Part shown: positions 26,785 to 36,033 of the stretch, piece by piece | Layout: each line of letters begins with the position of its first letter | How positions within the stretch are numbered: position 1 is the stretch's first letter | NCBI RefSeq assembly: GCF_900156375.1 | Contig: NZ_FTNK01000009.1 | Coordinates: 1 to 64,000 of the forward strand | Reading direction: 5' to 3' | From: Paenibacillus macquariensis | GTDB taxonomy: Bacteria; Bacillota; Bacilli; Paenibacillales; Paenibacillaceae | DNA length: 64,000 bases | Translations under genes and position numbers: made by a program | The notes under the pieces: model-generated | The model's database searches: none | The model's input: the letters and a program-made list of their open reading frames with translations, nothing else | Told to the model about the DNA's origin: nothing

Positions 26785-27115
26785 GTTTATTGACTTCCAG
26801 TTGAGCCAAGGCATATACGATGATACCGAAACCGAAAATCGCAAGGACAAGGTAAAGGACCGAGTTATCCGTATCATATACGCCACGTTGTTTCTGTGCT
26901 TCTGCGAGCTGTTTACCTACTTGATAGGCCCAGACTAAACTCCATATTCCACATGTAATCAATGTTAGAAGGAAATGCTTCCCTCCTGTAAAAGAAGAGT
27001 CTCTGCTCAACCTTCCGATATCATCCGTTAAAACAATAAACCAATAGATGCCATAGATACCACATGTAAGTACAGATAAAATAATTGCTGTTGCGACACT
27101 CCTTTGGTTAACCAT
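26777..27115 (-). CDS. DUF4234 membrane protein
   Basis: 112 residues from the ATG at 27115, preceded by GGGGCGGTG. DUF4234 hallmark text: SVATAIILSVLTCGIYGIYW, FLLTLITCGIWSLVWAYQVGKQL, then a third membrane segment LYLVLAIFGFGIIVYALAQ, with the tail QLEVNKLA. The repeated TCGI[YW]xxxW motif marks the first two membrane segments. Function is unknown. It is translationally coupled to the DUF2752 gene, a common pairing. Confidence 0.8.
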   Translation of the reverse strand: MVNQRSVATAIILSVLTCGIYGIYWFIVLTDDIGRLSRDSSFTGGKHFLLTLITCGIWSLVWAYQVGKQLAEAQKQRGVYDTDNSVLYLVLAIFGFGIIVYALAQLEVNKLA

Positions 27116-27274
27116 TACACACCGCCCCATTAATATATGTATGTCAGTTCGTAATCATAAATCACTTTCGAATGTATTCAGCGTAAATATTGTAAATTAC
27201 AAAAAATGAAAGAATTCGACAATATCATCATAAATAAATAAACAAATATACACAAGGTAATATTTTACACAAAT

Positions 27275-27309
27275 CAAGCTCCATTAACCTTCTAAGTTAA
27301 TGGAGCTTG
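27275..27309. terminator. Intrinsic terminator of the ABC-2 operon (minus strand)
   Basis: Perfect 14-bp stem CAAGCTCCATTAAC / GTTAATGGAGCTTG with a 7-nt loop and a T-rich tract on the minus strand (ATTTGTGT). Confidence 0.75.
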
Positions 27310-27329
27310 ATAACAACCGCGAATATATT

Positions 27330-28139
27330 CTATAAAGGCAAGTCACGTTTGCGAAATAGGACAATGGCCAGGCTGAACGATGCCAATCCGATGAGGGAGA
27401 GACTGATGGAGGTTACAACCCAATTCCCATGACCGTTAACAATTTCGCCGGGCTTATACAAGGTGAAGATGGAGATGTATTTCATCCATTCGATTTTTTC
27501 GCTGATTTTGCCGAGCAGATCTAGACTGAAGAACCCGAATGTTATCATTCCAGAGATGCTTAGTGCTTTCTTCTCATCATTGGACAGGGCAGACACCAAG
27601 AAGCAGATCCCACCGAGAGCAAAGAAGAGTAAGAATGCTGCTGTATTCATCTGAATGAATCTGGATGTGTCGAATTCATATTGATCTCCCAGAAACCAAG
27701 CGTTACCAGCCAAACCGGCAATTGAAGTAACCGCCATGATTAGGAATAGTCCAGTCGTCAATACACTTGCTTGCGTGAAAGCAACTTTCCCACGTGTCGT
27801 TGGGGTGGATAATAGATAAGCCATGGAACCTTGATCGACCAATTTAGCCATTAACTGAGTGGATAGCTGGACGCACACGATAGAAAGGATGAGAACTAGA
27901 ATTAATCCGTAATATTCCCCAGAGATGAATGCTTCTGCACTTCCAAAACCATTTAGACCAAAGGCTTTTCCCACACCTTCTGGCATGGAAGCCACCATCT
28001 CATCGATGGCTTTCGTATTGTTAGCGATGCTAGGATATAACCAGAACATAAGTATGATATAAAATGCAGACCCGAATGCATAGTTCATAAAGCTCTTCAT
28101 GTACACTTTCATCATCTGTTTATATAAGGTGACATTCAT
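27330..28139 (-). CDS. ABC-2 type transporter permease
   Basis: 269 residues with six predicted membrane segments (first around residues 20-38, GSAFYIILMFWLYPSIAN), a large loop with MVASMPEGVGKAFGLNGFG, and the typical ending SLSLIGLASFSLAIVLFRKRDLPL (given in parts: ISLSLIGLASFSLAIVLF and RKRDLPL). Such ABC-2 permeases export drugs, lipids or peptides with the partner ATPase. Its start overlaps the ATPase stop by 4 nt (ATGA). The divergent TetR gene probably controls it. Confidence 0.86.
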   Translation of the reverse strand: MNVTLYKQMMKVYMKSFMNYAFGSAFYIILMFWLYPSIANNTKAIDEMVASMPEGVGKAFGLNGFGSAEAFISGEYYGLILVLILSIVCVQLSTQLMAKLVDQGSMAYLLSTPTTRGKVAFTQASVLTTGLFLIMAVTSIAGLAGNAWFLGDQYEFDTSRFIQMNTAAFLLFFALGGICFLVSALSNDEKKALSISGMITFGFFSLDLLGKISEKIEWMKYISIFTLYKPGEIVNGHGNWVVTSISLSLIGLASFSLAIVLFRKRDLPL

Positions 28140-29023
28140 GATATCGTCGCCTCCCGATCATAGTAATTCATGAAAATATCTTCGAGGTTTTGAGTGAAAA
28201 TATTGATATTATGAATCTTGTACTTGGCCGTTTCTTCGACAAACTTGTCGTAATTTCCCTGAACGGCAACGCTCACTCGGTTCCCTTCATGGGATTCGAT
28301 AAGTAGACCAGATTCTATGAATGATTTCGCATCGCTCTGGTTAGCGAAGGTTACTTCAAATAACTTCCGCTGCATGGACTGCAGTTCGTGGATATCCTTT
28401 ACGGCAATGATGACACCGTCTTTGATGATCGCAGCTCGGTCACAAGTCCTCTCGATTTCTGGGAAGCTGTGTGATGACATCAGGAATGTCTTCCCACGAG
28501 ATTTCTCCTCTAGCACAATTTCAATGAACACCTTTTGCATAAGCGGATCGAGACCTGATGTTGGTTCATCCAGAATAATCACAGCAGGGTCATGCATGAA
28601 TGTGGCGACGATGCCAACCTTTTGCTTCATACCTTTAGACATTTTCCGAATGGGCGTATGAATGTCGAACTGCAGGCGATCGATTAAGCTCGTGCGCTTC
28701 CCTAGGTCTTTCATACCTTGCATATTTGCCATGAAGTCGAGGAACGTCTTACCCGTCATCCCGTCAAAAAAGGATATTTCTCCAGGCAGATACCCAACGT
28801 AGCTTTGAACCTTCCCTTGTTCTTTCCAAGTATCCAGTCCATTTATCTTCACATATCCTTTGTCAGGTTTCATGAAGCCCATGATATGTCGTATCGTCGT
28901 AGACTTACCTGCTCCGTTGGGTCCCAGAAATCCGAAGACTTCACCTTCCTTTACTGTAAATGAGACATCGAATATTCCTTTTCCATTTGAAAATGTCTTT
29001 GTTAAATGTTCAACGGTTAACAT
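28136..29023 (-). CDS. ABC transporter ATP-binding protein
   Basis: 295 residues. Walker A GPNGAGKST (about 34-42), Q-loop region GYLPGEISFFDG, signature MSKGMKQKVG in place of LSGGQ, Walker B VIILDEPTSGLDP and the switch His in MSSHSFPEIE. The C-terminal ~80 residues form the regulatory domain typical of ABC-2 ATPases. It powers the downstream permease and is the first gene of the two-gene operon. Confidence 0.92.
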   Translation of the reverse strand: MLTVEHLTKTFSNGKGIFDVSFTVKEGEVFGFLGPNGAGKSTTIRHIMGFMKPDKGYVKINGLDTWKEQGKVQSYVGYLPGEISFFDGMTGKTFLDFMANMQGMKDLGKRTSLIDRLQFDIHTPIRKMSKGMKQKVGIVATFMHDPAVIILDEPTSGLDPLMQKVFIEIVLEEKSRGKTFLMSSHSFPEIERTCDRAAIIKDGVIIAVKDIHELQSMQRKLFEVTFANQSDAKSFIESGLLIESHEGNRVSVAVQGNYDKFVEETAKYKIHNINIFTQNLEDIFMNYYDREATIS

Positions 29024-29114
29024 ACGGGCACCTCCAACAATAAAGATATGTAATATTATTAATCATATATTTCAAATGTTATAATATACCTGACGGAAGA
29101 AGTCGTCAATGATT

Positions 29115-29146
29115 TTATGAAATATAATGATCTGAATATTTCATAA
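29115..29146. promoter_or_regulatory. Probable TetR operator between the ABC operon and its regulator
   Basis: Perfect 11-bp inverted repeat TTATGAAATAT (29115-29125) and ATATTTCATAA (29136-29146) with a 10-nt spacer, in the divergent promoter region. It suggests autorepression plus control of the ABC genes. Confidence 0.6.
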
Positions 29147-29175
29147 GTTATGCATAATCCAAGAAGTTAGGGTGA

Positions 29176-29775
29176 ATGATGATGAATGGTTTTGAGAAAA
29201 GGGCGAACTTGATCAAAGAGAAAATCATGCAAACCACTTTGGACATGTTGCGGACATCGGACCCGAAGCGAATTCGAATCGCCGATATTTCCAAGATGGC
29301 TAAAGTTTCACAAGTGACGATCTATAATTATTTCGGAAGTAAGGAAGCATTGCTTCGTGAAGTGTTCAAGAACTACTTCGACAAGGCCATTCACGATTTC
29401 GAGGATTATATGAATGAGGGCCACTCGTTAAAAGAAAAGATTGAGCATATTATCTTTCTGGAGAAAGAATCGTATAAAGATTTCCCGCCTGCACTTATTA
29501 AAGAACTAATGATCGAGGATAATGAACTTTCCCGTTATATCGAAGAGCAGTACAAGGAAAGAACGATACCTTTGACCATTCGAATTATTCAAGAAGGTAA
29601 AGATAGCGGCGAAATCTCAGATGATGTGTCCATCGAGAACGTCTTGACCTTTATTCAGCTGTACATGAATCAGTATGAAACAATACTTGAAATGGCCAAC
29701 AAAAGCGGAGATATGGACAACTTTCTCGAAGGAATGGTCCATATGTTCTTTTACGGTGTTTGCGGGAAAAGGTAA
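29176..29775 (+). CDS. TetR/AcrR family regulator of the ABC-2 transporter
   Basis: 199 residues (three in-frame ATGs at 29176, 29179 and 29182; the last has the best spacing to TTAGGG). The DNA-binding domain is clear: LIKEKIMQTTLDMLRTSDPKR, IRIADISKMAKVSQVTIYNYFG and SKEALLREVFKNYF. The helical C-terminal domain is not assignable to a ligand class. It is divergent from the ABC-2 operon, with a perfect inverted repeat between them, so local repression is likely. Confidence 0.87.
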   Translation: MMMNGFEKRANLIKEKIMQTTLDMLRTSDPKRIRIADISKMAKVSQVTIYNYFGSKEALLREVFKNYFDKAIHDFEDYMNEGHSLKEKIEHIIFLEKESYKDFPPALIKELMIEDNELSRYIEEQYKERTIPLTIRIIQEGKDSGEISDDVSIENVLTFIQLYMNQYETILEMANKSGDMDNFLEGMVHMFFYGVCGKR

Positions 29776-29795
29776 TTTATAAGCAGTGATTTCGT

Positions 29796-29825
29796 AGGGC
29801 GTCCATAAGGGCGCCCTTTCATTTC
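29796..29825 (+). terminator. Intrinsic terminator after the TetR gene
   Basis: AGGGCG pairs with CGCCCT around a 10-nt loop, followed by TTTCATTTC. Confidence 0.65.
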
Positions 29826-29912
29826 GTTATATGAATAAAAAGAATTCTTCTATTAGAAAGTGAAGAATAGGATGTATGGAGGATGATATATACATAGAAC
29901 GGAGGATGACCT

Positions 29913-31106
29913 ATTCAACTCCCTCAATATGAGCAGTATAAAGAGATTTTCTCGCAGGTAGCTAAGCCCTTTGCTTATGTGAATCTTGATTTGTTGGATG
30001 ATAATATTAGGGCCATTGCAATTGCAGCAGGGGACAAGAAGGTGCGCGTTGCAAGCAAATCAATAAGGTCTATAGAGATTCTTCGTCGTATTATCCAATC
30101 GGATGACGTGTTCCAAGGTGTGATGTGTTATACGGCAAGAGAGGCTGATTTTCTAATTCGGAATGGTTTTGATGATTTGCTATTAGGATATCCCGTGTGG
30201 GATAAGTGTGAAATTACAAATCTATTACGAGCGGCTGATCGTGGTCATTTGATTGTATTTATGGTTGATTCGATTCAACATGTGGAACATATAGAACAAC
30301 TTGCAGCAACATTAGGGATACAAGCGGCGGTCTGTCTAGATATAGATATGTCCACCGATTATCCGGGATTACATTTCGGTATATGGAGATCACCAGTAAC
30401 CTCTTGGGCGCGAGCTAAGCCGATTGTTGAACGGATTACGCAATCGAAGTGGGTAAGGTTGGAGGGTGTAATGGGCTACGAGGCACAGATCGCCGGTGTT
30501 GCGGATCATACCGCAGGGCAGTGGTTAAAGAATAGATTTATCCATCAGTTGAAGCTGCGGTCCATTCGAGAAGTCATGAAGAGACGTGAAGAAGTGTTGC
30601 ATGGCATTCAAGCATTAGGCGTGGAGCTGCGATTTGTAAACGCTGGCGGTACAGGGAGTATGAGTAGTTCCCGCTTGGAACGGGGTGTTACGGAGATAAC
30701 TGTGGGTTCTGGATTTTATTCTCCGACGTTGTTTGATCATTATGCTGGATTTCAATATTCGCCTGCCGCAGGTTATGCAGTAGAAATCGTCCGCAAGCCT
30801 CGAGCAGATATGGTGACTTGCATAGGTGGGGGATACACAGCATCAGGTGTTGCTGGAATTGATAAAGCTCCACAGCCGTATTTGCCCGCGGGATTGAAGC
30901 TAATTTCGACAGAAGGGGCAGGAGAAGTGCAGACGCCTCTTCGATGTCCGAAAGGTGTACAGCTTGAACTAGGGGACCCCATATTCTTCCGTCATGCTAA
31001 GGCAGGGGAATTGTGTGAGCGTTTTTCCAAGCTGTATGCGATATCTGGAGAAGTCATTGTTGACGAGTATTTAACCTATCGTGGAGAAGGGGAATGCTTC
31101 TTATGA
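29913..31106 (+). CDS. PLP-dependent amino acid deaminase/aldolase (D-threonine aldolase-like)
   Basis: About 397 residues if initiation is at the ATT at 29913. GGAGG lies exactly 7 nt upstream, and the N-terminal text QLPQYEQYKEIFSQVAKPFAYVNLDLL (in parts: QLPQYEQYKEIF, KPFAYVNLDLLDDNI) looks like family sequence; the first alternative in frame is a GTG at 29979 with no ribosome binding site. Alanine-racemase-like N-terminal barrel with the PLP Lys in VRVASKSIRS, then NAGGTGSMSSS phosphate-binding text and a C-terminal DSD1-like domain. Likely acts on D-hydroxy amino acids. Overlaps the downstream oxidase gene. Confidence 0.82.
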   Translation: MQLPQYEQYKEIFSQVAKPFAYVNLDLLDDNIRAIAIAAGDKKVRVASKSIRSIEILRRIIQSDDVFQGVMCYTAREADFLIRNGFDDLLLGYPVWDKCEITNLLRAADRGHLIVFMVDSIQHVEHIEQLAATLGIQAAVCLDIDMSTDYPGLHFGIWRSPVTSWARAKPIVERITQSKWVRLEGVMGYEAQIAGVADHTAGQWLKNRFIHQLKLRSIREVMKRREEVLHGIQALGVELRFVNAGGTGSMSSSRLERGVTEITVGSGFYSPTLFDHYAGFQYSPAAGYAVEIVRKPRADMVTCIGGGYTASGVAGIDKAPQPYLPAGLKLISTEGAGEVQTPLRCPKGVQLELGDPIFFRHAKAGELCERFSKLYAISGEVIVDEYLTYRGEGECFL

Positions 31107-32434
31107 CAGAAAGCCGGAAGAAATGGACGAATTGGTCGGGATCCATCACTGCAACTCCTGAATTGATTAGGTATCCGACAACGATAGATGAGGTTGTAGC
31201 AATTGTTCGTAATGAGTGTATTATAGGCGGCAAGTATTTACGTGTGGTCGGGTCCTCACATTCATTCACGCCTGTTGCTGCATCAGATCAAGTACTCGTA
31301 TCATTGGACGGATTGCAAGGCGTTGTGAGTATGGATATCGACCAAGCGACGGCTGTCGTCTGGGCAGGAACGAAATTAAAGCTGTTAGGTGAATTGCTGC
31401 ATGAGAGTGGATTGGCTCAAGAAAATCTAGGGGACATTGATGTTCAGTCGATTGCAGGCGCGATAAGTACGGGAACCCATGGATCGGGACATCGCTTAGG
31501 GAGTATCGCTACACAAGTGATTGGAATTACCGTTGTGAATGGCTTGGGAGAAGTGATGGAGTGTACACAGCAATCACATCCTGAAGTATTTAAAGCACTG
31601 CAAGTTTCTCTTGGCACACTGGGGATTATCGTACAGGTAAAGCTTCGCTTAAGGAAGTCTTACATACTCTCCTATGAAAGTAAACGCATGGATTTGAGTG
31701 ACTGTTTGACGCAATTACCGGGATTGATAGAGGGAAATCGACATTTTGAGTTCTTTTGGTTTCCTTATGCGGAGGCATGTCAGGTCAAGCTGATGAATGA
31801 AACAGGGAGTCCACTATCGACCAGTAAAGTGAGTGACTTTGTGAATGAGAGACTCATTGAAAATACGTTATTTGGTCTATTATCGGGGATGTGCAGGATG
31901 TTCCCCGGAGTAAGTTCTACCATAAGCCGAATAAGTGCATCAAGTGTACCGGTTATGACGAAAGCAAATTATAGCCATCGTATATTTGCAACGCAAAGAA
32001 CGGTTCGTTTCAATGAAATGGAATATAGTCTCCCCGCTGATTGTATGACGGCGGTAATCCGCGAAATGCGAGAGGCGATGGAGCGAGAGAAGTTCCATGT
32101 TCATTTCCCTATAGAGTGCCGTTATGTGGCAGCTGATGATATTTGGTTGAGTCCGGCTTACGGTCGTGATTCTGCCTATATCGCAGTCCATATGTACCGC
32201 GGTATGCCATATAAACGTTATTTCCAAGTTATGGAGGAGATTTTCCTTCGCTATGAAGGCAGACCCCATTGGGGTAAAATGCATACACTTAAAGCGGATG
32301 ATTTAAAGAAACGGTATCCCATGTGGCAGCACTTTGGAGAAATAAGGGCACAGATGGATCCTAATCATGTGTTCCTAAGCCCTTATATGAGTGAGCTGTT
32401 AGAAGATGATCGGGAACAATTTGAATTAACCTAA
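31094..32434 (+). CDS. FAD-linked sugar-lactone oxidase (D-arabinono-1,4-lactone oxidase family)
   Basis: 446 residues from the ATG at 31094 (GGAG 7 nt upstream); the ATG at 31103, overlapping the previous stop as ATGA, is equally possible. The FAD_binding_4 domain has RVVGSSHSFTPVA, where the His fits the covalent-FAD position of this family, and SIAGAISTGTHGSGHRLGS. The C-terminal ALO domain ends with the hallmark PHWGKMHTL and FLSPYMSELL. It oxidises a sugar or polyol with oxygen. The adjacent PLP aldolase is commonly paired with it in Gram-positive bacteria; their joint pathway is not defined. Confidence 0.85.
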   Translation: MLLMTESRKKWTNWSGSITATPELIRYPTTIDEVVAIVRNECIIGGKYLRVVGSSHSFTPVAASDQVLVSLDGLQGVVSMDIDQATAVVWAGTKLKLLGELLHESGLAQENLGDIDVQSIAGAISTGTHGSGHRLGSIATQVIGITVVNGLGEVMECTQQSHPEVFKALQVSLGTLGIIVQVKLRLRKSYILSYESKRMDLSDCLTQLPGLIEGNRHFEFFWFPYAEACQVKLMNETGSPLSTSKVSDFVNERLIENTLFGLLSGMCRMFPGVSSTISRISASSVPVMTKANYSHRIFATQRTVRFNEMEYSLPADCMTAVIREMREAMEREKFHVHFPIECRYVAADDIWLSPAYGRDSAYIAVHMYRGMPYKRYFQVMEEIFLRYEGRPHWGKMHTLKADDLKKRYPMWQHFGEIRAQMDPNHVFLSPYMSELLEDDREQFELT

Positions 32435-32450
32435 CTTGAATCGGGATCAT

Positions 32451-33563
32451 TTATTTCAGTTTCTTTACTTGTCGTTCCAGATCAAATAGGAGCGCACTGG
32501 CCATCCGTTTATTCACGCGATAGGACTGGGTATTGCCAAGTTGTGAAGAAAGTTCCTTGATCTTCGCAATTTGCGTGTCCGTTGGCTGCTGAAGTTCAAT
32601 CATCCGTTCGTAGTTGAGATAAGCAACTTTCTGTACGGTATCTGGGGTAAGAAGATCTATGGTTTCGTATAGGGCGTCCACAGCTTGACCCGGGACTAAA
32701 CCGTAGCCGGAGTCAGTCGATAACATAAATCGATCCGAATGCTGTTCTATAAGAGGGACGAAATCCTTTAATTGAAGAGGGCTATCCGCATTATAGGCAG
32801 TAAACCCTGCAAAGAAATCTATATATATATTGGGGTATTTGTCTAATAAGTACGTTATATTCTCAATCGTGTTATAAGCATTGGCATGTCCAAAAATAAA
32901 TGTGGTATCTGGATGTTGTTCTAACGCCTTCTCTAATTGATCAATGGGCTGACCACTCGTGGGATCGATATGTAGCAGGACAGGTGTGTGATATTGGGCA
33001 GCCAAATCATAGATTTGTGGAAGATTGCCGTCGTTGGGATGTTGGGCTTTCCATTCTACTTGAGATACAACGGGGGAGTTGGTGGATGCGGCAACCACTT
33101 CTCCGATGTTGAGATAACCCTTCTCCAAATTCTCTTTCACAATGTCTAGACCTTCTTCTTCATAGATTGGGAACCCTGAGAAGGATGGATAGACTTGAGA
33201 CGGGTCTCTGCGATAATGATCCCAAGCGAGTATATCTGAAATCTTGGCGCTTGGCTCAGACACACTCCCGAATAGTACGATTCGGTCGACCCCATTTTGC
33301 GTCCATTCATACACGGCACTCGGATTATCTGCGGCATGATTATGAATGTCAATGAGAGTCAAATCTTTATACAACTTAGATAATTTCTTACTGGAATCTC
33401 TAGTATTACGAATCGTCTGAATCAACTCTAGTTCTTGTTTCGGTTCATACACCGTAAGAGGTTCAACAGTTTCTTCGTTGTTAGATCCAGTGGAACATCC
33501 TGTGATAACCAGAACGAGAAGGTTAAGCGTACAAAATACAGACCACAGCTTGTTGGACGACAT
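32451..33563 (-). CDS. Amidohydrolase-family lipoprotein
   Basis: 370 residues. Lipoprotein signal: LLVLVITGC with the acylated Cys at about residue 23, followed by a Ser/Asn/Glu linker. The amidohydrolase_2 TIM barrel has LIDIHNHAADNPS (metal-binding HxH), GEVVAASTNSPVV, TPVLLHIDPTSGQP, FIFGHANAYN and RFMLSTDSGYGLVPGQ (metal-binding Asp). It probably hydrolyses a small substrate at the outer membrane face. It converges with the lactone-oxidase gene. Substrate unknown. Confidence 0.8.
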   Translation of the reverse strand: MSSNKLWSVFCTLNLLVLVITGCSTGSNNEETVEPLTVYEPKQELELIQTIRNTRDSSKKLSKLYKDLTLIDIHNHAADNPSAVYEWTQNGVDRIVLFGSVSEPSAKISDILAWDHYRRDPSQVYPSFSGFPIYEEEGLDIVKENLEKGYLNIGEVVAASTNSPVVSQVEWKAQHPNDGNLPQIYDLAAQYHTPVLLHIDPTSGQPIDQLEKALEQHPDTTFIFGHANAYNTIENITYLLDKYPNIYIDFFAGFTAYNADSPLQLKDFVPLIEQHSDRFMLSTDSGYGLVPGQAVDALYETIDLLTPDTVQKVAYLNYERMIELQQPTDTQIAKIKELSSQLGNTQSYRVNKRMASALLFDLERQVKKLK

Positions 33564-33656
33564 CGTTATTCCTCCATGTGTATAAGTATTTGATCAATAT
33601 ACAATTATGGGAACGCTATCAATTTAAAATAAATTATGGGATAAAACGGAAATAAA

Positions 33657-33681
33657 CTCAACTATTTTTTTGATAGTTGAG
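33657..33681. terminator. Intrinsic terminator of the patB-like gene (minus strand)
   Basis: Perfect 9-bp stem CTCAACTAT / ATAGTTGAG with a 7-nt loop, followed on the minus strand by TTTATTTCC. Confidence 0.65.
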
Positions 33682-33762
33682 CCCCCCATAAGTTTCTGGT
33701 TCAGGCGCACCGATTTGAAAAGTACCAGTGGTTGCGCCATCTGTAGTAATCGACCTTATAGT

Positions 33763-34944
33763 CTATTCAAACAATTTGGCGATTCTCTCTAATGCCTCCG
33801 CTAGAATCGATCTCGGACAGGCGAAATTAATTCGCATATAACCCTCGCCACCTAAACCGAACATAGCTCCATTATTCAACCAAACCTTCGCCTCTTCTAA
33901 TATTTTTTTATCCAGATCTTCATAGATTGCTGTTTCTTTGAAGTCCAGCCAAGCCAAATAAGTAGCCTGAGGTTTGATAAACTTCACATTAGGCATTCTT
34001 TCTTTTACGAACTGATCAATAAAGTCCGCATTGGATTCCAAGTACGTCAATAATTGATCCAACCATTCAGCCCCTTTTTCCGAATACGCTGCGGTGGTTG
34101 CCACGATTCCGAATAAGTTCTGTTCCGTAAGGGAGGACTTCTCTATCTCTAGATCAATTTTTTCTTTTATATCAGGGTTCGGGATAATAATGTTTGAAGT
34201 CTGTAGTCCCGCTATATTAAATGTTTTGCTAGGTGCCGTGCAGATGACAGCGTTATTCGCAAATTCTTCTCCCAATAGAGCGTATGTCATATGTTTATGT
34301 CCTGACATTATCAAATCGTTATGAATTTCATCAGATATCACAATGACATCGTTCGCGTTGCAGATCTTGCCCAACCTACGGAGTTGTTCGCTACTCCATA
34401 CCATTCCCATGGGGTTATGAGGGCTACACAGGATAAGCAACTTCGTTAACGGATTACTAGCCAATCGTTCCAACTGATCATAATTCATTTCGTAATTACC
34501 GTTAACTAATAGTAAAGGATTGTTTGCTACGACTCTATTGTTGTTCTCAACTGTACTTCTGAATGGAGAATATACGGGTTCTTGAATGATGACCTGATCA
34601 CCTTCATTGGATAAGGCTCTAATTATGAAGTTTAATGCAGGGACAATCCCGGGTGTAATCGTGACCCACTCTTCTTTAATCTCCCAGTCATGCCTCGATT
34701 TCTGCCACCAAGAGAGAGCTGCATAGTAATCTTCAAGTGGAGAGCTGTATCCAAAGATCCCATGATCGACTCTTGTCTTTAAAGCATCTAGGATGACTTC
34801 AGGAGCTCGGAAATCCATATCTGCAATCCACATCGGCAGTATGCTATCACCGTCGAACCCTCGCATTTTTTTGAAAATAGCAGGATCCCATTTCGTGGAG
34901 TTGGTATTCTCTCTTGCAATCGTAGTGTCAAAATTATATTTCAT
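33763..34944 (-). CDS. patB: PatB/MalY-type PLP C-S lyase (cystathionine beta-lyase)
   Basis: 393 residues, class I/II aminotransferase fold of the MalY/PatB subgroup. Landmarks: LPMWIADMDFRAPEVI (family N-terminal signature), FGYSSPLEDYY, VTITPGIVPALN, LLILCSPHNPMGMVWS, VISDEIHNDLIMSGHKH, the PLP-binding Lys in TAPSKTFNIAGLQ, and MRINFACPRSIL with the carboxylate-binding Arg. It cleaves cystathionine or cysteine S-conjugates to homocysteine or thiol plus pyruvate and ammonia. Single-gene unit. Cytosolic. No sulfur-metabolism neighbours are visible. Confidence 0.9.
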   Translation of the reverse strand: MKYNFDTTIARENTNSTKWDPAIFKKMRGFDGDSILPMWIADMDFRAPEVILDALKTRVDHGIFGYSSPLEDYYAALSWWQKSRHDWEIKEEWVTITPGIVPALNFIIRALSNEGDQVIIQEPVYSPFRSTVENNNRVVANNPLLLVNGNYEMNYDQLERLASNPLTKLLILCSPHNPMGMVWSSEQLRRLGKICNANDVIVISDEIHNDLIMSGHKHMTYALLGEEFANNAVICTAPSKTFNIAGLQTSNIIIPNPDIKEKIDLEIEKSSLTEQNLFGIVATTAAYSEKGAEWLDQLLTYLESNADFIDQFVKERMPNVKFIKPQATYLAWLDFKETAIYEDLDKKILEEAKVWLNNGAMFGLGGEGYMRINFACPRSILAEALERIAKLFE

Positions 34945-35146
34945 GATCTATCCTCCGAATAAAGTAATGTATTTTAATTGTGTGTTATGGCGTTTATTTC
35001 TACGGATATTTCGACAATAAATATGGTATCAGTATAAACTTATTATGAAGATGAGACAAAAGAAATTAAATTCATTAAATTCTTCGATAACTTTATTTCT
35101 ATGTAAATAAGGTTAAGAGACGAGTCTGATAAGGAGCTGAAGTAGC

Positions 35147-35818
35147 ATGACGAAATCAATAGTAGAGAAGCTGAATTTACACAAGTACAATCAAGTAGCC
35201 GTATTGGAACAACCTGAAGGAATGGATTATTTCACGGAACTGACAGAGTACGATACAACCCTCACAGCGGGTGCGTATGATCTCATATTTGCTTTTGTGT
35301 TAGATATGGATTCATTAAAGGAACTAGTTGATCGTGTTATTTCACATCAGAAGCTCAATACCGATGGTTATCTCTTTGTGGCGTATCCCAAAAAAGGAAA
35401 CAAAGTCTACCCTACATTCATCCATCGAGATGACCTGTTTGCAGGAATAGGTAGTGATGCAGATGGCTATATCGGGACAAGCGATATTAAATTTACTCGA
35501 ATGGTAGGACTCGATGATGTCTTTACCGTTGTTGGGTTAAAAGAGGATGCGAGGAGCAAAGGTAAGGTTTCTTCGGAATCCAGCCAACGTGTAGATGACT
35601 ATATTGCTTTGATACCAAATATAGAGAAGGATTTAGAGGACACGCCAGATCTACTTACCCTGTACCATGCACTTACTTCAGGATATCGTAAGGATTGGGC
35701 ACGTTATGTCTATAGTGCGAAACAAGAGGAGACAAGGGTCAAGCGGCGCGAGGAAATGAAGATGATTCTTCAGGCAGGCTATAAGACTCGTGAGCTATAT
35801 CGCAAAGATCAACCCTAG
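35147..35818 (+). CDS. YdeI/OmpD-associated (OmdA-domain) protein
   Basis: 223 residues. The C-terminal ~60 residues match the OmdA/YdeI-type bacteriocin-protection domain: PDLLTLYHALTSGYRKDWAR, YVYSAKQEETRVKRREEMKM. The N-terminal ~140 residues form an alpha/beta domain (NLHKYNQVAVLEQPEGMDYF, AYDLIFAFVLDMDSL, DGYLFVAYPKKGNK) often fused to it and reminiscent of DUF3052. Function is unknown. AAGGAG lies about 9 nt before the ATG. It stands alone between divergent patB and the ABC exporter leader. Confidence 0.75.
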   Translation: MTKSIVEKLNLHKYNQVAVLEQPEGMDYFTELTEYDTTLTAGAYDLIFAFVLDMDSLKELVDRVISHQKLNTDGYLFVAYPKKGNKVYPTFIHRDDLFAGIGSDADGYIGTSDIKFTRMVGLDDVFTVVGLKEDARSKGKVSSESSQRVDDYIALIPNIEKDLEDTPDLLTLYHALTSGYRKDWARYVYSAKQEETRVKRREEMKMILQAGYKTRELYRKDQP

Positions 35819-35897
35819 CCACAAGAACTGGATAAATATTGAATATTAACTATTCGAGATATATAATATAAATATTCTTTTAAATGAGGTGAAATGG

Positions 35898-35927
35898 ATG
35901 TCTTTCCGTATCGTTCGAAGTAACTAG
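35898..35927 (+). CDS. Leader peptide ORF upstream of the ABC exporter (9 codons)
   Basis: MSFRIVRSN, from an ATG with GAGG 8 nt upstream, followed by about 200 nt of structured leader and a terminator before the exporter gene. An alternative ATG at 35894 in another frame gives MDVFPYRSK but is too close to the GAGG. The layout fits ribosome-mediated attenuation of a resistance gene. Confidence 0.45.
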   Translation: MSFRIVRSN

Positions 35928-36033
35928 TTCCCGGGCTGGGTATTACGCGTGCCAGCTATCAAGGGGGTCGTATGTCCTTTTGATTGGAGTGAGACTAGAA
36001 CTTTGAATGGTGTCGGGCAGTCATTTTGTAGAG

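Noticed and set aside
27310-29023. Bacitracin-type BceAB transporter
   Set aside because: The permease is an ABC-2 type of 269 residues, not a ten-span BceB protein, and no BceRS genes are adjacent.
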